From assembly GCA_030248295.1 (NCBI GenBank), contig JASANH010000740.1:36723-100722 (forward strand): 64,000 bases of DNA, given 5' to 3'. The translations under genes and the position numbers were made by a program. Source of the DNA: Mesodorylaimus sp. YZB2_4 (taxonomy: Eukaryota > Nematoda > Enoplea > Dorylaimida > Dorylaimidae). Below are positions 1 to 11,372 of this stretch, in pieces; the stretch's first letter is position 1, and each line of letters starts with the position of its first letter. Below the pieces are notes generated by a model. The model was given only the letters and a program-made list of their open reading frames with translations, was not told the origin of the DNA and ran no database searches.

Positions 1-53
1 TGTCGAATAGTTACTTACATTTACTAATAATATGAATACTGTAGGTCGCTTAC

Positions 54-3000
54 GCGTATTCAGATACGTGGACAACATACGCTGGAGTGTTTGGACGTTG
101 AAACGTCGTGATTTCTTGGTAGGCTAATGTGAAACCCCTGAAAACGACAGTTTCTTCTTGAGGGTTTTTTGAATCACGAGGCTTTGGAGAACGAACGAGC
201 AACAGACTTACGCTGCTGGATTTCGAGCTCCTCCCTGGTATACCATGCTACTAATACGGTTTCGCAAATCAAACGGATTGGCTGGTTCGTAGAGATGGAA
301 ATGGGTCACTGCGGCGCGTCCATATCCGAAAGCTGCCACTCGGGTGTTGCCTTGCTGATTGATTGTGAGCATGCCAGTCAAGTTGAGCATGAATTGTTTC
401 AACTGAAAAACGCGGGCCGTGCTACTAAGCAAAGGAGTTAGAGGAAATCAAAGTTACTGTGTCGAAGTTGTTCGGATCTTCTTGATTGACTGACTCTGAC
501 TCGTCCAAAACAAACAACAGGTCGATAGAATCGCAGTAGCGAGGTGCTGAAAGAATGAGCATTTTGTTATGCATACTCGTTACCGCAAGTGCTATACATA
601 GGTTAGTAAGGGAAGGTACAAGACAGAATTGGTGGCTCCAGCCAATCGCAGTGCGAGTCAATGGCAGATTAACCCGAACTTACGCGGGCGTGGCGGCGGC
701 CTTGTGAAGTTTAGTGGGCAGCAAGTGTCATTTAGGATCTCCTCAACTAGAGTTGGTGTTAGTTCTGTGAAGTTATTGGCGTAATAAATTCGGGAGTTAT
801 CGTAAGTGATCTGGTACAGGTACTCTTGGGTGACCAATGACCCGACTCCGATCGCGTATAAAGCGATGCCACTCTGCAGCATGTTGAATGCCAGATCCGA
901 AATGTCACCGCGGCCAGTGTCTGTTCTGGAAATAAAAATGAAAATGCAGGAGCGTGCAAATAAGTAACCACGGGTTTGTCACTTACGCAATGCCGTCAGT
1001 GATTATGATGGCATAGGCTGCGATAGTGTGGTCCCAGTTGTCTACTCTGGCGCCTTTAGCTGGAGTGTAGACGTCATTGTAGGCCAGGTCCAGGGCCCTA
1101 AACATCATGGGCTTAATTGAACATGATAGAGTTTAGCAGAACAAAGGAGTCTTACGTAAACAAGGCGGTGTTTCCAGCATTGAAAGTCAAATTCAGAATT
1201 TTGTTTGCGATGACATTGGGATCATAAAAATCTGTCAAATAAAAGTCGACGCCAGTCAGATCTTGGTCAGAGAAATGAATCACTCCTAAGTGACTAGTGG
1301 TCTCGGAAATTTCTAGACCGAGTGACAAATTGGCCATGAAAGGTTTCACCTAAAATGGCAGATCGAGTTGTATAAGCAGCACATTTCATGAGATTTCATG
1401 GGTTGCTCACGTAGGTAACAAAGTTGACGGGAGTGATACTGCTTGATTCGTCGATCAAGAACACAACGTCAGCCGGGCATCGCTGGCATGTTGGCGGTGC
1501 AGTAGTTGTGGTTATGGAAGTGGTCGTCGTAGTCTCTGTTGTGGTTGTGGACTCCGTTGTGGTTGTGGACTCAGTTGTGGTTGTGGACTCTGTTGTGGTT
1601 GTGGCCTCTGTGGTGGTACTGGTACTAGTCGTCGGCGTTGTGGTTGTGGACTCTGTGGTGGTACTGGTACTAGTCGTCGGCGTTGTGGTTGTGGACTCTG
1701 TGGTGGTACTGGTACTAGTCGTCGGCGTTGTGGTTGTGGACTCTGTGGTGGTACTGGTACTAGTCGTCGGCGTTGTGGTTGTGTACTCTGTGGTGGTACT
1801 AGTACTAGTCGTCGGCGTTGTGGTTGTGGACTCTGTGGTGGTACTGGTACTAGTCGTCGGCGTTGTGGTGGTGGACTCTGTGGTGGTGCTGGTGGTGGGG
1901 GTTGTGGTTGTTGTGGTGGACTCTGTGGTCGTAGTAGACCCGCAAGGAGGGCACGAAGAGGTAGTCGCAAAATCACAGTTGTCTGAAAAGAGTGGAGCGT
2001 AAAATGTATACATTGCAGCGTACGGCAAACGATCCGTTCCAGTCCATACCTGGACACAGCCACAACCATGCAATTTCAGGCAATAAGTCTGCCAGCTCGA
2101 AGTTCCGGTAACCACCTCTCATTTGGAATACGTGTTGGCTGTCGCCAGCAATGTCCAGTAGTTCTTTATAAGAGCCAAATCTAGCTGCTAGTGTAACAAC
2201 GTAGAGTACACCGGGCTTGTTCCGAATGGCATTTGCAGCAGGAACAGCATCTGGGCCAGTAAAACTAAAACATGAATTTATTGGCTCTCATTTGCAGCGC
2301 GCAGTTACCAGGCACACTCACCAGTCAGCAGAGACAACGATGACCAAATGTGTGGCTGATGGACGATATCCGCCCGCTGGCGTCAGAACAACGCCGGCAG
2401 TGTCCAAGCCACTAGAAATGAAAAGATACGCAGTCGCAGGCAGCTTACACATATATCTGTCAAGCGGAAGCCCTTACGCAGCCACGTTTCGTCCTGTTCC
2501 TCTAGGAATGCTGTTCAACACATTCGTAACTTTCTGAACAAAATCTGCATAGGAGCTTGATCCGTCAAGTGGTACAGCGGCATCAGCTTGGTCACTAAAC
2601 GTGACCAAAGCGGCTTGTACGCTAGATGCGGTGTATTGATAAGGTTGCAAGTAGTTGCTGATAAAGGCGATCGTCTGGAAAAGGCTTTAGATAAACAGTC
2701 TAATATCACTGTCATTCTGAACCGCTCACGTCAGAAGCCATAGAAGGTGTGAAACTGGTCGAAGTGTCCACCACGAACACGATATCGGCCACGATGTCTT
2801 GCATCTCGCAGGGATAAAGAGCTGAAAGACGGCAGAGTGGAATGGTCGTGCAAACAAGTCCCAAGTGACTTACGTGGTGGCAAGTAATTGCAAGTTCGAT
2901 TAGCTATTTCGTCAGCAGCTTGATCGCCTTCCTGGGCGACAAGATCTGCGAAGGCGCCAAAGTCGAAATATTTGCCAGGGACTCCAGGAATGAGACCACC

Positions 3001-6000
3001 AGAAATGTCGTTCAGAAGTCCAGGATCACGATTTGGTCCAACACCAACAGTTAAAACTAAGATGCCAGCATTGCGAAGTCGTTGCGCAGTGGTTTTGGCA
3101 GTGATAGTGTCATCAGGGGATGGGTCCCTGCGACAAGACAAGGGATAGAGAGATAAGGGCCTTGTCTGAACACCAGAGAGCGTCCTACCTGGAATAAGAA
3201 ACCACGACAATGATGTCAGGAGCGCACGATCGATCACCCTTCGTCCTGGTCAGCATGCTGTTGTACGTATACTCCAGGGCACTGTAGAGACAAAATAAAA
3301 TCAGGAAAAAGACTTTGCTCTCTGAAACGCTTACGATCCAATCGAGGCCCCCGCCGTGCTTTGCGAGAACTTGGCATCGCTGATGGCAGCTTCGACTGCG
3401 TCCGTGGAATCGTACGTATTCAGATCGAATACTGTCGTGCTGCGGTCGTTGTAAAACTGTAGGCCGATGTGAACATGATCGTCTCCGACTGAGAATTGAT
3501 TTACAATTCGTAGTAGGAAACCTTTGATCTGGAAGAAGTCATTGCAGTCTTGCCAAAAAAGGAAGAAGAGAGCATAAATACATAGTTCTCATCGATGACG
3601 GTCTCGCTATCTATGTAGGTGTCTTCAACAACCAAGACAAGGTCTAGCAGCGCATATTGACACCCTAAAACGGAAAATATCAGTCTTCGACCATACATAT
3701 ACGCTCGTATGCTATCTCAAAGATTTGCTAAATTATGCAGTTTACAGAAGATATATATAAGTGTATCGCACAATTTGCGTGATAATTTGAAACACATTTT
3801 ATAGAGCTGAAGTAAATAAAGTCAGCAAATTGAGCTTTGATTGGGAGCTGAGCCTGCGCCTCCTGGTGTACGTACATAGTGGGAAAACACTGACAATTCA
3901 AGCTGACTTATTTGTGGCTTATAGGCTAGGAGCAATTAAACTTCATGGTGCAAGCACAAAAGCTCTCTGCATTGTGCTTTCACTGATGTGTGTGAACGAC
4001 TGGTATGTGTGATCTCAAGGACCTTAAAACATGGTTCCTGTGATGTACATATCTTGATTGCCAATAATGCCAATTTCCATTCAAACTTGAAAGTAGAACT
4101 TCATACCTTCAAATGGTGGAGGTGGCCCTGGGCCGACGCAATTCGTCTTGTTTATAATATCGTCAACAGCTTCCTCCAAATGTGCTGCATCACTGACTGA
4201 AAACACGTTTTCGAAATCGTCTCTGCCGGTGAGCATTTCCAGATAGTTGAGAGTCACAATCGATCCCACACCGACTGCGAACATGTTCACGTGCTTATCG
4301 TCAACAAGCCAGGTCACGGCTGGAATGTAACTCAAGTTCTCTGCGTCAGTCCTGAATTGAAGACACAATTGGTGGTTTTATTGCTAGCAAGAGAAATATT
4401 TTACGAGTAACTTACGCTACAGCGTCGGTGATAGTGATAACAATCCGTGAGAAATTATTGGCTGCTGTATCCAAATCACGAGCTCCATGTTGTGGAGTGA
4501 ACAAGTCAAAGTATGTAATGTTCAACGCCCTAAACATCTGTTGATAAAAACACTCAGAAGTCAAGCAAGTCAACTCGTCTTACTCCTCTAGCGAAGTACT
4601 GCCTGCGCAAAAACCACTGTGATCGATCTTATCGATAATTTCCGTTATATCTTGGTGAAAATTGAAGTCGAATACGATGCCAGTATCGGCAGGATTGCAA
4701 AAGCGAACCATGGCCAAATGCGATTGGTTCACAGAAATCTCGAAATTGGTAGCCAGCTCGTTCAAGAAGGGGACGACCTGAAATGGTCAAAAGTGGATTC
4801 CAGGTTCGAAGCTAGTCTTGCGCACTTACGTATCTGTAGTAGGTCGTGTTTGTCAGAGACGTGGACTGATCGATGAGCAGGGCAATGTCGGCCACACAAC
4901 GCTGCTGTCCACACGTCGAACTTCTCACAGCGTTGTCCATCAGATCTTGACTGAGCGAACTGGTGGTCAAGTTGCCGTATCCTTCAACTTCGTAGTAGAA
5001 AGCTCGGTCTGGACCAAAGGCCATATATGTATCGTTGATCTCTTTCTGGAACACCTCATCCCACTGGAAGCCGATCACAGGAACGAAGTATAACTGCACA
5101 CTCAGCTGCTTCAATCTCGCGGCGGCAACAACAGCGTGTGATTCTGGGTTTTGATCATCGCTACAATAAAAATTAGCAGGCAAAATTGAGGAGATGTGAA
5201 ATGAGAAGCGGCTTACGCATAAATTGTGATAACGATGGCATAGCGCGGCACGTTGGTTAGTCGCAGCGTCTCGGAGAAGTGATCGTACGCTTTTATATAG
5301 CCACTGAAACGTAAAGAGGTGTGATGGGGTGCGAGTGGTCGCTTCTGGTCTTTTGTGGATACTCGAACAGTATCTGACACACTCACTCAGTAGTGTTCCT
5401 TGCGCCTTGCTCAGGATCTTTGGATATCAAGACAATATCATTGATCTTTTGGATCAGATTTGCTCGATCTGTCGATTCCGAGAACGGGACTTGGACAGAT
5501 GCCGTAGTTCCGAATCCCACAACGGCTATGCGCGTCTCGTTGGGTCCAATATTGTACTGATTGGCCACGCTGATCATGTATGCTTTTAGCTGCGATTAAA
5601 GGTGCGATGAGTATTGCAAAATTGTATCAAATTAAAAAGAATCTACCTGATCCCAGCCTGCGGCCCACGGACCGTCGTCCAACAATTCGTCTTCGTCCAA
5701 GATGAACATTATGTCGACGCAAGTGTCGTTCACTGCTAAAAGGACATAGCTTTTTAAAACATTTTGTGGGTTGGGCCCTGTGCCGCCCTAGTTTCCCACG
5801 AGACTTCTAACCCGTTTTGCCTATAGCCGGCCAGCAGTCATGTTATAATAAGCAAGGCCGTGAGGTGACCAGCTGTCAGGGCAGCTTCCCTCTGTGAGTC
5901 TCTACTAGGAACACCTCCACAGGAGGACATCCTGTGCCAGCACCAGCCTCCCAGGATGATACTGGGCGAGAAGGGAGGGTCCTTCCCGACTGGTGTTCGG

Positions 6001-8566
6001 GAACCAGTTTTCTGATTCTCTACTCGTTCGGCGTCCGCCACTCGAGGGTACTGGGTGAGTCACCCAGAGCCATGTGTGCAAGGCCAGCGACGGGCTTACT
6101 AAACTACTGTCCTCAGCAGGAACAGAACTGTGGTTCAGTCAGGGTTGCTGGCCCAAGCAATGCGGGACCAACGCCTTAACCAACTGAGCTACAGCGGCCC
6201 CTAAAAGGACACAGTGGCTTGGAAAACCTTCGTCCAGCAGGACCACAGGTTATGATCAGTTTTGCATGGGATGGAATTCCACAGGCCCGTGCTTGGGAGA
6301 GAGAATTAGTTATGCTCGAGTCTGCTTATGCAGCAGACATAAATGAAAACATCGGTCGGCAGGCATGGGAGAGTATGCGACCGCGACCGACCGAAGTCGG
6401 TGGGACAAATACTTCGGCTGGGAACAGCGGCTGAAACATCAATCCGAGTGGTTGATGTTTCCCCCATGGGAGATCAATAGTCCTCTCCCATTCGCCATAA
6501 CCCGCAAAGCTATGGGTTACATGTTTGTGGGTCATGCGGGCTCAACTAAGCACTTACGCGGAGGTCCTGTAGTAGTCTGTGGCGGAACAGTTGGTCTCGT
6601 CAGTGGTTCCCTTGTGGGCAGTGTCGGGCAGTCAGTTGGACACGGCGGGCAGGTGTCGCTAGTGAATGGCAAAGTAGTAGTTTCAGTAACGGAGGAAGTA
6701 GTGTCATCCGGACCACTAGCTGTTCCTGTTGTCTGTCCACTGGCTGTCGTTGACACTTGCTCATTGCCGGGACACACTGAGGTCGGGTTGGCTACAATGA
6801 GAGAGGTAAATAAAATTGGACAGAAAGTATTTTGTCAGTCATAGTAACAACTTACTATCTGCATTTGTTATCGTCACATTTCCTGAAGTTTGGCCCTGCA
6901 GTTTTTTCTTTAAATCATCTGGTGTTGGAAATTGACCATCGTCAGCTTCAATTGTCACTGTTCCAAAAACAAGGACGCCTGGAGTTTGGGAGACGTCCGC
7001 TCTTATCGTCTCAACCATCATGCTCTGCGGCGATGCTTGCCTGAAATAACAAATGCACTTTTCACGTAGGATTCGGCTAGACTAGACAGCCATCGGAAAG
7101 GAATCTTACTGGAAACTGTTCACCTGAACCTTGTACACTGCGAAGCCCGCATCGGTCGTCGTTGCCTGCAGCTGGTTCTCGTAATGTGCTACGATGGCAG
7201 GGTATTCTGGGGAACCTGGCTTGAAGCTGTCGTTGTAGACAGCATTCTTGTCGAGGAATTCGATGTAATATGGCTCAATGCCAGGGCAGGATGCTGAAAA
7301 TTGGAGAGTGCTGTAGTGTATGCTGGCCAATTTAGGTTGATGAGCCAGGCGTACTGCACCCAATCTTCTGCTACAAGCACTGAACTGCAGTGCACGCAAA
7401 AGCATGTTTCAGCCCAACTTCGCCCCAACCTAGTATGCCCCATCTGTTTTGACACACACTTAAATTGCCAGTCATCAAATATCTTTTTCAGGATACAAAA
7501 CCTGTGCCCGTTTGGGTGCGACAAGACTGGTCTTTTTGTCTGACATGCATGCATACACTACGTACACTACATCCCTTTTTTTAACATTCAGGTCAAATGA
7601 TAAGGAATGTTTGAATTTAGCGCAAAGCTCGCCAATCATACTCTGACATGGACGCATGCTGACAGCGTTACCGTCAGTTGAATGGCATTTGCACCACGCC
7701 CACTTTAATGCAATGTGCGAATATATGGCCAGCTCGGGAGCAAACCGATTGTCTCACAATGGGGCATATCGGAGCAGTGCGTAGGAGAAGGGTTGCCCTG
7801 ACAGTACTGATAAGAACATTAGAGAGTTCGTGCCATGCAAAAAGTTGAAGCGATGAAAAACTGCTGTCTAGTTTTATAATGCCGCTCAGAACCGCAGGGA
7901 TTCGCATTATAGAGTGAGTGAGCAGCCTTCGCATTAAAACAACACGACGCAATTCAATCTAACCACTGAAACAGCACTCCGACTGGGAGTTCTTACAGGT
8001 GAAGCTTCTTACACAGGGTTTGCCAGGCTAGACTCTACAGCATCCTGCTGAAAGATGGATCAAGAAAAAAGCAGGAATCGTGTAAGAGGCGACAGATTGG
8101 TGCATGCTTCTGGATTTGTTTTGCAAGATTTGCTAGTTGCTGTTTGACAAGATATTTGCTGTACAGTTAGCATAGGCAAGCAAAACAGGTCTGGATTGCT
8201 TATAAGTTGCAGTGCTAAATAAAGGATACAGCAATTTCTATACAGAACTACCTTAGGTCAAGTCCAAGTCAGCCATCATGATCTACGCCAAAAAAGGAAT
8301 ACTGAAGTCAAAATGAGATAAACTTACGTTTCGAGTATCGTGCAAGGCCCACAGCCAGCAGTACTAGTGTTATGATAAGTAGGATAGCCAGTAATGTAAT
8401 CACGACTGCCACCGCTATTGTCCTCGTGTTTTTCCTGCCTCTGGCGGAACCCACTTCGTCTGGGTGCCTCCAGCCGACGGGGACATCGCCCTCCCGCTCC
8501 TGTTGCTGAAACAATGCAGACCTGAGCAGGCAAACGGAAGGACCAAATTATTTCCCACCTTACCAT
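54..8566 (-). CDS. Type II membrane protein with SEA domain, Thr-rich stalk and at least six VWA domains (3' end outside window)
   Basis: Hand-built model, 1,582 codons in the window. Exons (high to low): 8566-8564, 8505-8328, 7293-7110, 7040-6856, 6791-6558, 5735-5647, 5589-5387, 5303-5217, 5160-4830, 4777-4584, 4529-4416, 4351-4107, 3664-3582, 3528-3335, 3281-3189, 3127-2874, 2821-2730, 2674-2478, 2411-2322, 2264-2050, 1982-1411, 1349-1156, 1097-987, 925-684, 546-458, 402-212, 137-54. Every junction has GT/AG and matching phase. The protein starts MQQEREGD, has one membrane segment near residues 32-54, a SEA domain, a Thr/Pro linker, four VWA domains, a Thr-rich mucin-like block, then two more VWA domains. 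This predicts a cell-surface or shed adhesion protein with its C-terminus outside. The last exon seen ends on a good donor, so the gene continues left of the window. It could be two genes, but phase continuity argues for one. Confidence 0.82.
1516..1940 (-). repeat. 45-bp coding minisatellite giving a Thr-rich mucin-like block
   Basis: Inside exon 1982-1411 a 45-bp unit is repeated about six times between roughly 1610 and 1920. Each unit encodes 15 residues of the type TSTSTTTESTTTTPT. It is flanked by shorter 15-bp TTTTE repeats. The unit length is a multiple of three, so copy-number change keeps the frame. The block links VWA4 to VWA5 and would be a heavily O-glycosylated stalk by analogy with mucins. 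One unit has ESTTTT changed to EYTTTT, and another has a silent change, so the array is not perfectly homogenised. Confidence 0.9.
5750..6200 (-). mobile_element. tRNA-derived SINE in an intron of the VWA gene, with target site duplications
   Basis: Read on the minus strand, the element begins GGGCCGCTGTAGCTCAGTTG, a textbook tRNA 5' end and pol III A box, continues for about 450 bp and ends in an AT-rich tail. It is flanked by near-identical 14-bp direct repeats, CTAAAAGGACATAG at 5736-5749 and CTAAAAGGACACAG at 6201-6214, as expected for LINE-mediated insertion. The duplication includes the CTTTTAG acceptor used by the next exon (starts 5735). Confidence 0.75.
6370..6545 (+). repeat. Hairpin-core repeat family, copy 1
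   Basis: It shares the core AAACATCAA...GGTTGATGTTTC, the following GGGAGATCAATAG...TCTCCCA stretch, and a GGGTTAC end with copies at 15.4, 31.5, 41.2, 52.8 and 54.1 kb. It is non-coding and lies in the same intron as the SINE. Confidence 0.7.
6856..8505 (-). other. Signal-anchor segment and SEA domain region of the VWA gene
   Basis: Exon 8505-8328 encodes a basic cytoplasmic stretch (RGRKNTR) followed by ~23 hydrophobic residues (TIAVAVVITLLAILLI and on), then RYSKR. There is no signal peptide, hence type II topology. Exons 7293-7110 and 7040-6856 encode a SEA-like fold: FAVYKVQVNSF, then SQTPGVLVFGTVTI, then DDLKKKL. Known SEA domains autocleave at G/S in a GSVVV loop; here Gly is followed by VLV without Ser, so autoproteolysis is not expected. 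The 1,034-bp intron between 8327 and 7294 shows no supported exon. Confidence 0.7.
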
Positions 8567-9456
8567 TGCGAATTGCAGTCTTTTCCAATAGCTGTTCGAT
8601 TGTACTGTGGATTGAACCGCCTATCAACCGCACAGCTCACTCGCTTTCTGGCGAACCACTGTCGACAGCGAGTAGCACTGGTGGCGGAGCTCCTTACGTA
8701 ACGTTGGGGGCGAGCTTATCATTCGACTGCTGGGTCACCGACCACGCCGAAATGATAAGGGGACGCAAAATATGAAGTAGAAACAAGATATATCAAAAAG
8801 AATGGTACAAAATCTATCCTTTCGCTGCCCTCTTCCATTGTGTGCCATGTCGCATTGATAAAAATCCCATCTATGTAGCAGTAATATTCGCAATGTCAAC
8901 ATAAGTGCTCTCATTGGCATGCGGGTAATGTCTTATCAAGGGTGCTATTTTGTGACTTGGTTATATCCCTGCCCGACAACGGGGCGTGGCTCTAAAACTT
9001 GACTAAATCATATCTTGACCCTTCCATTTACTGTACATTCCTGGTTTCTTCAGCCAGGGCGCATTGTCCGCAGGAATCATGTTGATTGTGACACAAAGCA
9101 GCTTATCAGTAGCGAAGGTGACATTTACAGTGCAAGCTAATGTGCTGATATATCCGCCTACCGAATTTTCGACCTTACAGTACTAACTAATACTACCAGT
9201 CATTTTTTGTTCAGGACACAGAATAGCTATGTACCGTAGTTTTTAAGACGAACAACAACATGTGTAACACACAAGTCAGTGAGGCCTAGTGAGTTGAATA
9301 GATAGGAAAGCTTCTTGAGTCATGCAACCACACGTTGATAAAGAGCCTAAATATCAAATGACCATTGGTATCGTTTTACACCAGCAGATTGAATTAAGTG
9401 AGTTTGAAAATTGTCGCTATGCCGAGCCATGCTTCACTGTACCAAATGCTATAAGC
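8567..9456. other. Intergenic; probable 5' region of the VWA gene
   Basis: The exon carrying the VWA start codon extends upstream of 8566 as untranslated sequence, but its 5' end is not determined. No recognisable gene is present; the ORFs here are short and lack family motifs. Confidence 0.4.
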
Positions 9457-10080
9457 AAAAAATTTATGAACTGAAACTGGGAAAGATAGTACATGTGGTT
9501 TGATGCGCCTTCGGAGAAGGCCGATCCAGTCTGACAAAAGGTGATCGAGAAAGATATTGCCTGGCTGGTCACGTGTACTCGCGGCTTTAGGGTTGACAAG
9601 TAGACCATAACAACTAGCCCCATTTATGTCACCAGCTTGGGGAAGGTGGCTCCTAGAAAATGCTCACATCTGCACTTCTTGTATAGTGGATATTTTAGGA
9701 GCTGTGTTGTAAAAAATGTTATTATACTTGCTAAATGGGTCCCTCTTTCACTGCACAATCTCCACAATCTTCTGGAATTTTGACGACTGTGCAGCTTCGC
9801 GTTGCTTTCTAGCAGCAATGGGGCACAACGAAACTTAGAACACTGGGATTTTGACTGGGATTGCCTTGCGCTTTTGACTCGATGCATGGAATTTATGCTT
9901 ACAAATATTAGTAGCTCTCTTAAAATTGAAGATGACTTTGGTGACTTATCCAATGGATGGAATTGGAGTCTGTACTGAAATTTGGTGAGCGCTGGTGTTT
10001 TCGTGCTGCAGATGTTCTCCACATATCCTCAGATTATCCAGCAGTCAGCCAAAGCAGAGTAGGGCGAGGAGCCTAGGTAA
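9457..10080 (+). repeat. ~620-bp dispersed repeat, copy A1
   Basis: It aligns along its length with 20303-20935 (same orientation) and in part with 11098-11372 (opposite orientation). Shared landmarks are TGAAACTGGGAAAG, GTACATGTGGTTTGATG, GGTTGACAAGTAGACCATAA and GCGCTGGTGTTTTCGTGCTG. No coding capacity is conserved between copies, so it is a non-autonomous or decayed mobile element of unknown class. Confidence 0.75.
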
Positions 10081-11097
10081 CACATGCTCGGAATATTGAA
10101 CACACAAGTGTGTAGTGGCAGATAATATTTCAGCTTACATGCAGGAAAACTTTTTGCTCTCGTTCAGTCCCTGTTGCGGCATATTCTAAAAACAGTGTTC
10201 AGAGTTTTAGCTCGTTGTCGTGAGTCAGTGAGTCGTTAGGCTGCTGAGATTTGGCTCCATCTTATGATTTATACATGAGAAAATGATCTATTTCTTGCGT
10301 GTATACGCGTGGATCTGTCGATGTGTCCACGCTAGCCTATGCTGACACTGCTTTTGGATCGCTAGCGCGTTGTCTTCCTGTTGCCTCGTGTCGGTGGGGA
10401 GTCGATAGGACAGGATAATCTTCTTTTCCTGATCTTTATTACCCTATGCAGTGGATAACCCAGTTTTTCATTATTTTATACGGTACTTGTTAAGTGCAGC
10501 GCCCAGTGAACTATGTGCCTCCAAGCTAAAACGCTGTAATTTCATAAACTTGTAATCGGGTCCATAATAAAGCATTTGGAAGCCGTGAAACAAGCTCTCT
10601 CTAAAGTCCCTAAGCCATTATGCTTTGCAGGCCAGTATGTTTTACTTGAGTACCTACTTGCGAGATTCATACGTCTGTTCAGCAGAAGCCGCCAAGATAG
10701 ATCCACAGTAGCTACCCATTCTTGAGGCCCTCACATTTTTGGAGTGTTAAACGGCTGTGCACCTTTTGGGGTTCATTGTCCATAACTGAAGGGATTATCA
10801 CCCTGGCGCCAGACGCTGTATTGCAAGATTTGCATATCCTTGGCATTCTCAGAGAGCGAGTGAACATTCGACCAGAATATATTTGATACAAATGGGAGAG
10901 GACGTCTCAGTCCCTATTTCGTGCGCACTCCCTGATGTATGGATAGGCAATGCGAAATAAGGTGCCGGACTTGCTCCTCCTGCTTGATTTTATCACGGTC
11001 ACCAAAGCATCAAGCAGAAACATGCAAGATTCGCTGCTTCCTGAGCAATACCTTGGTGCATCAGAATTGCTCAGAGCAGCATCTGGCATGCACGGTG
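10081..11097. other. Intergenic, no recognisable gene
   Basis: Only short, motif-free ORFs are present. No repeat shared with the rest of the window was noticed. Confidence 0.4.
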
Positions 11098-11372
11098 ACA
11101 TAAATGAGGCCAGTTGTTATGGTCTACTTGTCAACCCTAAAACCGCGAGTACATGTGACCAGCCAGAGCCAGGCAGGATCTTTCTTGATCACCTTTTGTC
11201 AGCCTGGACTGGCCTGCTCAGAAGGCGTCTCAAACCACATGTACTATAACCTGTTTTCCTTGAGAATATACACGCTCTCCACGCTGCCGCATAGGCTGCG
11301 TGTACATTCCCAAAGAAGACAGATAGTACCTTTCCCAGTTTCATTTCATGAATTTCTTGCTAATTTCACTCC
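11098..11372 (-). repeat. Partial inverted copy A2 of the ~620-bp repeat, with a nested insertion
   Basis: The reverse complement of this stretch matches the first ~190 bp of copies A1 and A3. About 85 bp of unrelated sequence interrupts the match just before GTACATGTGG, and similarity stops abruptly after the TTTATGTCACC point. Confidence 0.65.

Noticed and set aside
1610-1920. Regular repeats resembling a CRISPR array
   Set aside because: The units are contiguous, have no unique spacers, and encode a repeated peptide in a eukaryotic exon.
1424-2002. 192-codon plus-strand frame rich in Val across the minisatellite
   Set aside because: It is the mirror of the Thr-rich repeats on the other strand, where VWA exons flank in phase; Val runs simply reflect the repeated GTGGTT units.
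6160-6200. tRNA gene on the minus strand
   Set aside because: Only the 5' half and A box are tRNA-like, the B box is degenerate, the stem does not close, and target duplications flank a 450-bp unit, so it is a SINE.
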